DNA from: Clostridiales bacterium
GTDB lineage: Bacteria; Bacillota; Clostridia; Christensenellales; Pumilibacteraceae
Length of the DNA stretch: 64,000 nucleotides
Assembly (NCBI GenBank): GCA_022508505.1
Contig: JAFLVC010000002.1
Coordinates: 1 to 64,000 of the forward strand
Direction: 5' to 3'
Positions 8,244 to 15,117 of the stretch are shown here, in pieces (position 1 is the first letter of the stretch; the number at the start of each line of letters is the position of its first letter). Under the pieces are notes generated by a model. It was not told where the DNA came from, did no database searches, and worked only from the letters and a program-made list of their open reading frames with translations. The translations under genes were made by a program, and so were the position numbers.

Positions 8244-9833
8244 ATGAAAAGACTGAAATCAATCGCAATTATATTGGCATTAGCTTTATGTTTTAGCTTT
8301 GTCGCAGTTGGGTGTACGCCCAACGAACCGTCGGAAAGTAAGCCGGATGACGGAGTAAAGATAACCGTCACTGTTGGGGATAAAGAGTTTTCCGCAACGC
8401 TTGCAGATAACGAAACGGCAAAGGCGTTTATGGGTTTGCTGCCGCTCACGCTAAGCATGAGCGAAATGAACGGCAATGAAAAATACAATTATCTCGGCGG
8501 TAGTTTGCCCGCAAACGCTACAAAGCCCGGAACAATCCATGCAGGCGATTTGATGCTGTACGGCTCAAATTGCATCGTGCTGTTTTATGAGACGTTTTCC
8601 TCGTCGTACTCTTACACGCGAATAGGTTGGGTGGATACAAAAGGACTTGCGGCAGCACTCGGCAGCGGCAATGTGACGGTTACGTTCGCCGCTTCAAATA
8701 CTTCCGGCGACGAAGACCCCGAAGAGCCTGACGAACCGGAGCAACCGAGCGGAACAACACAAAGCCTTGTGTTCAAAAAGGAAGGGCAAAGCTACACGGT
8801 TACGGGTATGACGGGTGAGGAAAAATCGGTCGTAATCCCTGCCGAGCATGACGGACTGCCGGTTGCAAAAATTCAAGGCGAGTACGGCACCGGCGCGTTT
8901 GCGCGAAAACCCATTACGTCGGTTACAATTCCGGACAGCGTAGTTGAAATCGGGCAAAACTCATTCAACAATTGCAACGGTCTCGAAACCGTCATCATAA
9001 GCGAAAACAGTAAGCTCACAACAATAGGAAACAATGCGTTTTCGGGCAACGCCGCCTTGAAAGAGTTTTATTTGCCGAGAGGTATGATAAACCTCGGCGA
9101 CAGCGTGTTCAACAACTGCGGCGCTATCGAGCGCTTTATTGTGGCGGACGGCAACGCCGCATATTCTTCCGAAAACGGGCATCTTATCGAGAAAGCTACC
9201 GCCACTCTCATGCGCGGCGCGAACAACAAAGAAGTTCCCGACGGCGTAAAAATAATCGCGTCGGCGGCGTTCAGAAAAAGCACATTAAAGCAGCTCGCCA
9301 TTCCCGCGACCGTTGAAGAAATAGAAAACTACATAATTCAGGATAGTGCGATTGACGAGATAGTTTTTGATGGCACAGAGGAGCAATGGGAACAAATACA
9401 AAAAGCAAAGCTGTGGAACGTCGGCAATACGGATATTACTATCAAATATAATATCAGCCAAGACGAGGAGATAACGGAAATGTATATTACAATAAACGGC
9501 AAAAAAACGGAAGTAACACTTGAAAACAATTCTTCGGTTACGGCGCTTGTGGAATTGCTTAAACATGGAGAAATAACCTACACCGCAGACGACTACGGCG
9601 GATTCGAAAAGGTGGGCGGATTGGGGCACACTCTTCCGACAAATCACACGCAGCTCACCACACAGCCGGGCGACGTTATTCTGTATCAAACCAATCAAAT
9701 CGTGTTGTTTTACGGCAGTAATTCGTGGTCGTACACTCGGATAGGTAAGATAAAATATTCTACCATCGACGAACTGAAAAGCTTTCTCGGCGCAGGGCAG
9801 GGAAGCGTACAAGTAACATTAAGTTTAAAATAA
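8244..9833 (+). CDS. Lipoprotein: cyclophilin-like domain, LRR, cyclophilin-like domain
   Basis: This 529-residue exported lipoprotein has a lipobox ending at C24. Residues about 38-147 form a cyclophilin-like domain (TVTVGDKEFSATLADNETAKAF ... PGDLMLYG-type, then VLFYE). Residues about 165-390 carry BspA-type leucine-rich repeats (ITSVTIPDSVVEIGQNSFNNC, LETVIISENSKLTTIGNNAF). Residues about 412-529 hold a second cyclophilin-like domain (MYITINGKKTEVTLENNSS, QPGDVILYQTNQIVLFYG, YTRIGK). The order places LRRs between two copies of the same fold. Such small cyclophilin-like domains often sit beside reductases and flavodoxins in gut anaerobes, as here. The ligand is unknown; surface binding is inferred. 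Confidence 0.82.
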   Translation: MKRLKSIAIILALALCFSFVAVGCTPNEPSESKPDDGVKITVTVGDKEFSATLADNETAKAFMGLLPLTLSMSEMNGNEKYNYLGGSLPANATKPGTIHAGDLMLYGSNCIVLFYETFSSSYSYTRIGWVDTKGLAAALGSGNVTVTFAASNTSGDEDPEEPDEPEQPSGTTQSLVFKKEGQSYTVTGMTGEEKSVVIPAEHDGLPVAKIQGEYGTGAFARKPITSVTIPDSVVEIGQNSFNNCNGLETVIISENSKLTTIGNNAFSGNAALKEFYLPRGMINLGDSVFNNCGAIERFIVADGNAAYSSENGHLIEKATATLMRGANNKEVPDGVKIIASAAFRKSTLKQLAIPATVEEIENYIIQDSAIDEIVFDGTEEQWEQIQKAKLWNVGNTDITIKYNISQDEEITEMYITINGKKTEVTLENNSSVTALVELLKHGEITYTADDYGGFEKVGGLGHTLPTNHTQLTTQPGDVILYQTNQIVLFYGSNSWSYTRIGKIKYSTIDELKSFLGAGQGSVQVTLSLK

Positions 9834-9852
9834 ATTAAAGGAGATATAAATC

Positions 9853-11025
9853 ATGCTTGGAAATTTCACTTACAGCAATCCCACAAAGCTTTACTTCGGA
9901 AAAGAGGCTCTTGACGGTCTCAATAAGGAATTGCCCAAATACGGGAAAAACGTTTTGCTCGTTTACGGCGGCGGAAGCATTAAGAAGAACGGCATTTACG
10001 ATAAGGTAGTTGCCATTCTTAAAGCCAACGGCAAAAATATTTTTGAAGATTCGGGCGTAATGCCCAATCCGACATCGGACAAGCTTAATGAGGGTTGCGA
10101 GCGCGCGAGGACGGCAAAAGCCGATTTGATTTTGGCTGTCGGCGGCGGCTCGGTCTGCGACTACGCTAAGGCGGTATCCGTTTCCGCACATTGCGGCGAG
10201 GATCCGTGGGAAAAGTACTATATTCGCTTTGAGGACGTGGACGAGAATACAAAAATCATTCCCGTCGGGTGCGTCCTTACAATGGTCGGAACGGGCAGCG
10301 AAATGAACGGCGGATCTGTTATTACCAACCATGCGCAAAAGCTGAAAATCGGGCATGTGTTCGGCGACAATGTGTTCCCCAAGTTCTCCGTTCTCAATCC
10401 GGAGTTTACCTACACGCTGCCCAAATACCAGATGATCGCGGGCATTTACGACATAATGTCGCACATTCTCGAACAGTATTTTTCGGGCGAGGACGACAAT
10501 ACGTCCGATTACGTCATGGAAGGGCTTTTGCGCTCGCTCATTCACAGCGCGGAGATAGCCGTAGTCAATCCCACCGACTACGAAGCGCGAAGCAATATTA
10601 TGTGGATTGCTACTTGGGCGCTCAATACGTTTGTCGCAAAGGGCAAAACCACCGATTGGGAAGTTCATATGCTCGGGCAGGCGGTGGGCGCGCATACCGA
10701 CGCCACGCACGGTATGACGCTTTCCGCAGTGTCTATGCCTTATTACCGCTATATCCTTCCTTACGGGCTGAAAAAATTTGCGCGCTATGCCGTCAATGTT
10801 TGGAGAGTCAACCCGCAGGGCAAGACAGACGAAGAGGTCGCACATGAAGGCTTAAACGCCATGGAGGCGTGGATGAAAAAGATCGGACTTGTGATGAATC
10901 TAACCGAGCTCGGCGCGAACGAACAAATGCTTGACGGTATTGTAAAGAGTACGCTCGTCATGGAAGGCGGTTATAAGGTTTTAACGCAGGACGAAATTTA
11001 TACCATTCTGAAACAGAGCTTATAA
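9853..11025 (+). CDS. Iron-containing alcohol dehydrogenase (YqhD/butanol dehydrogenase type)
   Basis: This 390-residue group III alcohol dehydrogenase has the GGGSVCDYAK nucleotide-binding signature. The metal site is supplied by D and H in IYDIMSHILEQ and by the two His of HMLGQAVGAHTDATHG. The family reduces aldehydes such as butanal or methylglyoxal-type carbonyls with NADPH, in the cytoplasm. A good ribosome binding site (AAAGGAGAT) precedes the ATG. It lies 19 bp after the lipoprotein gene and 19 bp before the cupin gene, consistent with one operon for reducing carbonyls. The exact substrate cannot be inferred. Confidence 0.92.
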   Translation: MLGNFTYSNPTKLYFGKEALDGLNKELPKYGKNVLLVYGGGSIKKNGIYDKVVAILKANGKNIFEDSGVMPNPTSDKLNEGCERARTAKADLILAVGGGSVCDYAKAVSVSAHCGEDPWEKYYIRFEDVDENTKIIPVGCVLTMVGTGSEMNGGSVITNHAQKLKIGHVFGDNVFPKFSVLNPEFTYTLPKYQMIAGIYDIMSHILEQYFSGEDDNTSDYVMEGLLRSLIHSAEIAVVNPTDYEARSNIMWIATWALNTFVAKGKTTDWEVHMLGQAVGAHTDATHGMTLSAVSMPYYRYILPYGLKKFARYAVNVWRVNPQGKTDEEVAHEGLNAMEAWMKKIGLVMNLTELGANEQMLDGIVKSTLVMEGGYKVLTQDEIYTILKQSL

Positions 11026-11044
11026 TCAAACAGGAGTAATAAAT

Positions 11045-11455
11045 ATGAACGAAATGGAATTATCCGTATTTCCCATGGGGGATCCCAACGACGCTTACGC
11101 TAAGTATTTCAGCGGAAAGAGCTATTTGAAGTATTTGTCCACCGAGCAGGTGATTATGTTTAACGTAACGTTTGAGCCGTCCTGCCGCAATAATTGGCAT
11201 ATTCATCATGCGAAAAAAGGCGGCGGACAGATTTTGGTGTGCGTAGCCGGACGCGGCTGGTATCAGGAATGGGGTAAGGAAGCAATCGAAATGAAACCCG
11301 GCGACGTCGTCAATATCCCAAGGGGCGTCAAGCATTGGCACGGCGCGGCTAAGGATTCTTGGTTCCAGCACCTCGCAATAGAGGTTCCCGGCGAGAATAT
11401 TGTCACCGAGTGGTTCGATCCGGTGAATGACGCAGATTACGAAAGGTTAGCTTAG
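11045..11455 (+). CDS. Single-domain cupin protein
   Basis: This 136-residue cupin has the first motif around NNWHIHHAKKGGGQ (metal-binding His pair and Gln) and the second around KPGDVVNIPRGVKHWHGA. It resembles stand-alone cupins seen next to aldo/keto reductases and fused to carboxymuconolactone decarboxylases. It probably binds a divalent metal in the cytoplasm. It is the last gene of the redox run, with AGGAG before the ATG. Its reaction is unknown. Confidence 0.85.
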   Translation: MNEMELSVFPMGDPNDAYAKYFSGKSYLKYLSTEQVIMFNVTFEPSCRNNWHIHHAKKGGGQILVCVAGRGWYQEWGKEAIEMKPGDVVNIPRGVKHWHGAAKDSWFQHLAIEVPGENIVTEWFDPVNDADYERLA

Positions 11456-11548
11456 TAATTTGTAAGAATATGTTGTGAAAATGCAAGAATATGTGATGAA
11501 TGCCGCCCTATACTAAAAGTAATTTACAATAATTGCCTCCGAAAAGCA

Positions 11549-11655
11549 AAACGACACGCGCAAGAACGCTCGTGTCGTTTAATAAAAAAGACACCTGTGA
11601 ACGCTCTTGTACCGTAATCAGATTTACGCGCAGGAAAGCGCCACATGTGTCGTTA
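11549..11655. other. Two nested inverted repeats after the redox operon
   Basis: AAACGACACG (11549-11558) pairs with CGTGTCGTTT (11571-11580). Further on, GACACCTGTG (11590-11599) pairs in part with CACATGTGTC (11642-11651). GTGTCG recurs, so alternative pairings are possible. There is no long T-run, so a simple terminator is not certain; a small RNA or mRNA 3' end structure is possible. Confidence 0.4.
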
Positions 11656-11800
11656 AGCTCTATTAAATTGTAGGTAAATTATATCAAAATAAGAGCTGAA
11701 AGTCAAATTAAAATTGCCCGCATATCGCGTAAAAATTTTTGCAAACAAAGAAGAAAGCATTGCTTTTCATGACGAAAAATGTGTCGTCTCTTGTTAGGCC

Positions 11801-11875
11801 GTGTTCTATTTGCTCCTCGCTCGTCCCGCCACGCAAGGCGCATCCTACGAAACGGGTGCGCTTTGGTTTGAAGAA
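11801..11875. repeat. Dispersed hairpin element, copy 2
   Basis: This is the second copy of the element at 2161, with 25 of 31 matching bases at 11801-11831. It is followed by its own hairpin (GCGCATCC...GGGTGCGC). The different hairpin sequence with the same shape suggests a maintained structure. I see no gene in this stretch. Confidence 0.5.
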
Positions 11876-11982
11876 AAATAAGCGGCGGCATCTGATTTCT
11901 TGGGACGCGGAAATTTGCGAGAGCAGTGGGCGATTTGCGAGGGCGCAGGTGTTCGGCGGGGGAAGGGGACATAAATGGTACA

Positions 11983-12007
11983 AAGCGGCAATTCGCCGCT
12001 TTTTTTG
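11983..12007 (+). terminator. Rho-independent terminator
   Basis: A seven-base-pair stem AAGCGGC/GCCGCTT with an AATTC loop is followed by six further T. It lies about 85 bp before the protease gene and insulates it. Confidence 0.75.
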
Positions 12008-12089
12008 ACAAAAACCGCATATTTTTAGTTGAGAAGTCGGGGGGTCGTGGAGTATAATGCTTCCACAAATAACCCAAGCGGAGGGAAAG

Positions 12090-13358
12090 ATGAAAGCATT
12101 TGAAAAAGTGATCGGTTATGAGAGCATTAAGACGGAACTCGAACGCATTTGCGACGTTATCGAAAACCCCGAAAAGTACGCTAAGCTCGGCGTAAATATT
12201 CCGAGCGGGCTGTTGCTTCACGGCGAGCCCGGCGTCGGCAAGACGACTATGGCAAAGTGCTTTATTTCGGCGTGCGGCAGAAAGGTTTTTATATGCCGCA
12301 AATCCAAGCCGGACGGCGATTTTGTAAACGAGATTGCAAAGACATTCGAGGACGCGAAAAACGCGGCGCCGTCCGTCGTGTTCTTGGACGACATGGACAA
12401 GTTCGCAAACAGCGACCGTCATCACCGCAACGCCGAGGAATACGTAGCCGTCCAGTCGTGCATAGACGACGCCAAGGATGCGGGCGTTTTCGTTCTTGCG
12501 ACGGCAAACGATCTGGACAACCTGCCCGACTCCTTGCTTCGCGCCGGACGGTTTGACAAGGTGATCGAAGTAAAGGCGCCCTCCGGCAAGGATGCGGAGC
12601 AAATCGTCGCATACTATCTCGGCACCAAACAGTTCGTCGCCGACGTCGACGCCGGCGAGATTGCGCGCATTCTTAACGGGAAGTCGTGCGCCGACCTCGA
12701 GACGGTCATCAACGAGGCGGGCATTTATGCGGGGTTCGCCGGCAAAGACAGTATCGAAATGGACGACATAGTCCGCGCCTGCCTGCGCGTAATTTTCAAC
12801 GCACCCGAAGCGCTCGAGGGCTACACCGACGAGGCGCTCGAGCGGATTGCCTATCACGAGGCGGGGCACGCGGTCGTCGCCGAGGTGTTGGAGCCGAACA
12901 GCGTCAACATCGTTTCGGTGTGCACGCACGACAGCCATAAGGGCGGGATTACGTCGCTCTATCAGCCTAAGGACTACTTTACGGCAAAGCGCTACATGGA
13001 AAACCGCGTGCGGACGCTGCTCGCCGGAAAGGCCGCGATCGAGGTCAAGTACGGCGAAGTGGACGTCGGCGCAAACAGCGACATGCACAGGGCGTTCGAC
13101 ATAGTGGCGCGCTTTGTCGACGACTATTGCTCGTACGGCTTCGACCGTTGGGAACGGAACAGCCCGACGCAGGCGGCGAGCGAGCGCAAGGAAATGCAGA
13201 TGTATTCGGAAATGGAGCGGTATTACGCAGAGGCGCGCAAAATCCTAATCCAAAACCGCGAGCTGCTCGACAAGCTCGCAAATGCGCTGGTCGAGAAAAA
13301 GACGGTTATCGCGCGCGACATACGCGCAATAAAAGAAAGCGGCCAATCGGCGGCGTAA
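12090..13358 (+). CDS. FtsH-like AAA ATPase/zinc protease lacking membrane segments
   Basis: This 422-residue protein joins an AAA+ domain to an M41 zinc peptidase. Visible are Walker A GEPGVGKT (45-52), Walker B VVFLDDMD (96-103), an Arg-finger region RAGRFDK (151-157), the zinc motif H256-E-A-G-H260, and a third ligand D331 in ANSDMH. True FtsH has about 600-650 residues with two N-terminal membrane helices; here the AAA domain starts almost at residue 1, so it should be a soluble protease. The ATG at 12090 follows CGGAGGGAAAG; a promoter TTGAGA (12029-12034)/TATAAT (12053-12058) lies just upstream. Walker B has DD instead of the usual DE, which may slow ATP hydrolysis. Targets are unknown. 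Confidence 0.85.
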   Translation: MKAFEKVIGYESIKTELERICDVIENPEKYAKLGVNIPSGLLLHGEPGVGKTTMAKCFISACGRKVFICRKSKPDGDFVNEIAKTFEDAKNAAPSVVFLDDMDKFANSDRHHRNAEEYVAVQSCIDDAKDAGVFVLATANDLDNLPDSLLRAGRFDKVIEVKAPSGKDAEQIVAYYLGTKQFVADVDAGEIARILNGKSCADLETVINEAGIYAGFAGKDSIEMDDIVRACLRVIFNAPEALEGYTDEALERIAYHEAGHAVVAEVLEPNSVNIVSVCTHDSHKGGITSLYQPKDYFTAKRYMENRVRTLLAGKAAIEVKYGEVDVGANSDMHRAFDIVARFVDDYCSYGFDRWERNSPTQAASERKEMQMYSEMERYYAEARKILIQNRELLDKLANALVEKKTVIARDIRAIKESGQSAA

Positions 13359-13381
13359 AACAAGATGCGCGTGGTTTTTGG

Positions 13382-13411
13382 TTGACTTGCCGCGAGCAAA
13401 TATCGTAATAT
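13382..13411 (+). promoter_or_regulatory. Promoter of the leader RNA
   Basis: TTGACT (13382-13387) and TAATAT (13406-13411) are 18 bp apart. Transcription would start near 13418, at the very beginning of the structured leader. Confidence 0.5.
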
Positions 13412-13414
13412 ATA

Positions 13415-13555
13415 TTTATCCATAAAGAGTGCGCGAGGGACGGGCCCGTAGACCGCACAGCAACCGCCTTGGAGGTAAGGTGCTAAAGGCCGTACGATGG
13501 GACTATACTTCCGCTTTTGTACGTTAGGGTCCGTCGTCGCGACGGGCTCTTTCTT
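13415..13555 (+). promoter_or_regulatory. S-box (SAM riboswitch clan)-like leader with terminator
   Basis: The leader shows, in order, the core strings of SAM-I type riboswitches: TTTATC then AAAGAG, GAGGGAC, GGGCCCG, an AGCAACC, and AAGGTGCTAA. GTGCG/CGCAC (around 13429 and 13454) can form P2, ACC/GGT can form P3, and TTTATC (13415-13420) can pair with GATGGG (13496-13501) as P1. The usual P4 hairpin between the last core string and P1 is missing; a hairpin CGTAC/GTACG lies further on, as in SAM-IV-like variants. A terminator stem (GTCCGTCG/CGACGGGC, 13530-13548) with a T-rich tail follows, ahead of the next gene's ribosome binding site. Known relatives bind S-adenosylmethionine; the ligand here is inference, and the downstream gene is not a methionine gene. 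Confidence 0.55.
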
Positions 13556-13584
13556 TTTTCGCCGCTCGGAACGCGGAGGTAGCT

Positions 13585-14505
13585 ATGAAGTGTATCAAAA
13601 GATTTAAGACGGTAAGCTTTTTCAAGCTCGCGGGCGGAGAGGAGCATTACGAGTTTACAAGCGTAAACAATTGCGTAAAAACGCTTGTATATTCGCAAGA
13701 GGACGGCGGCTTCGTGCTCAGCGACTGCGTTAGGCGTACCAGCATAGAGCTTATGCCGGAAGCGAGAGCGCAGCTCATTTCTGCGCGAAAAGCATTTACG
13801 GACAGCTTGTTAAGCGTTTTATCGGACGACGGCGCGTTTTTTTTGGCGAGCGGCGACGGGTACTATATCGCCTATCGCAAGCAAGCGAAAAAGGACTGCA
13901 AAAAAGAAGTTTATCTCTACGACAAAACAGAAAAAAGCGACTTTTATCGGTTTATTATTTTCCTCGGCGGAGGCAAGGTCATTCAAAAGTTGTGCACCTT
14001 TGACGAGCTTATGCATTGTCCGTATCCCTCGGGCAGAGAAAGCTCGATGAGTATGGCAAAGTTTTATTCATATAGGACGCGGCGCGAAGATCTCCTGCAC
14101 GAAATAGTCTACGGGCGCGGGCTGTACGGGTCGGCGGAAAAGCACGACCGCTACCTCGCGCTTTCGATTAAGTACCTCGCCGAGATCGCAACGCAGGAGG
14201 AGGCCGACGAGGCGAGCGCAGTCGACGGCAAGGTGCGCTTTGTGCCCGAAAATAGAATTTACGACGATATCACGGTAGACAACGTCGAGAAAATCCCCAA
14301 AACGTTTTTCAACCGTTCCGACAGGTATTCGTGCACGTTTGTCGCAGGCTCGCGCACTTGGCATGCCACTTGGTACCCGGGTGTGCGCTGTCTTTATGTT
14401 TGGCAGTACGCCCTCTCGCCGCACAGCAGCCGTATCGAAATATCCGAGGAGCCGTACGAGGCTCTCTGCGAAAAGGCGGGCGTAACATACGACCGAAAAC
14501 GGTAA
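13585..14505 (+). CDS. Unrecognised protein downstream of S-box-like leader
   Basis: This 306-residue protein matches no family I recognise. It has no signal peptide or membrane helix and looks cytosolic, with a mixed charged composition. A C-terminal stretch (about 245-290) is rich in aromatic residues (SRTWHATWYPGVRCLYVWQYAL). The start has a strong GCGGAGG ribosome binding site. The gene is separated from its promoter by a structured leader with its own terminator, so expression is probably controlled by a small molecule. If that molecule is S-adenosylmethionine, the protein may relate to sulfur or methyl metabolism, but nothing in its sequence shows this. Confidence 0.75.
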   Translation: MKCIKRFKTVSFFKLAGGEEHYEFTSVNNCVKTLVYSQEDGGFVLSDCVRRTSIELMPEARAQLISARKAFTDSLLSVLSDDGAFFLASGDGYYIAYRKQAKKDCKKEVYLYDKTEKSDFYRFIIFLGGGKVIQKLCTFDELMHCPYPSGRESSMSMAKFYSYRTRREDLLHEIVYGRGLYGSAEKHDRYLALSIKYLAEIATQEEADEASAVDGKVRFVPENRIYDDITVDNVEKIPKTFFNRSDRYSCTFVAGSRTWHATWYPGVRCLYVWQYALSPHSSRIEISEEPYEALCEKAGVTYDRKR

Positions 14506-14542
14506 TGCAAAAAACATCCGAATCACTTTTTTAAGGTAAAAT

Positions 14543-14833
14543 ATGAGTTTTGAACAATTTAAAAGCACGGTAATGTCTAATGCGCCGAAAAGCTAAACGA
14601 CAAGCTCTTTTCCGACATTAAAGAGGCAATCGAAATTCTGCCGCGCAAGTACAAGCAGAATGTAGAGATTTTGATTAAGGACTACGGCGAGTACTCGCGC
14701 GAGGAATGCGAAAAAATCATTTTTCGTGTGGGAGGGCGTGAGCACGGCGTTTATTCAGCGCAGCATCGAGCTTAGGAGCGCCAAAAAGCCAGGCAAGGCT
14801 TTGCAAAATATCACCGTCCTATCGAATGAATAG
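14543..14833 (+). pseudogene. Twice-frameshifted remnant of a small gene
   Basis: The ATG at 14543 opens MSFEQFKSTVMSNAPKS and then stops. Shifting frame gives LNDKLFSDIKEAIEILPRKY and on to YSREECEKII. A second shift near the run of T at 14729 gives FVWEGVSTAFIQRSIELRSA, ending at the stop at 14831. Joined, these make one helical protein of about 95 residues. No complete reading frame remains. The family is unknown to me. Sequencing error is a possible alternative. Confidence 0.6.
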
Positions 14834-14976
14834 AGTTTGTTTCATTTAATATTTCTCACCGACAATCGACAAGGCATTTGGCATTGTAGGTTTTTGTTTT
14901 TGAGCGGGGGAAGGTAGCCGGAGCTCGCGTTTTTTCGTTTTGTGGGATTTTCGTTGTGGGATTGCTTGCGCGGCTA

Positions 14977-15005
14977 TTGACAGGGCGGGAGAAGTGTGGT
15001 AGAAT
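14977..15005 (+). promoter_or_regulatory. Promoter of the GH3 gene
   Basis: TTGACA (14977-14982) and TAGAAT (15000-15005) are 17 bp apart. This gives a leader of about 105 bases before the ATG at 15118, and excludes in-frame upstream starts. Confidence 0.65.
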
Positions 15006-15117
15006 GACAACTACAAAAGACACAGTTCGAGCGTCGGCGCGACACAAGCTTTACGGTTTTGAGGTTGCGGTTTGGCGTGTGGGCTCGAGCTTATATCATT
15101 TACATAGGCGGGATTTG

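Noticed and set aside
9835-10845. A 336-codon reverse-strand open frame over the alcohol dehydrogenase
   Set aside because: Shadow of a well-conserved enzyme gene.
11703-13088. A 461-codon reverse-strand open frame over the FtsH-like gene
   Set aside because: It is antisense to clear AAA and M41 motifs and runs into a dispersed repeat.
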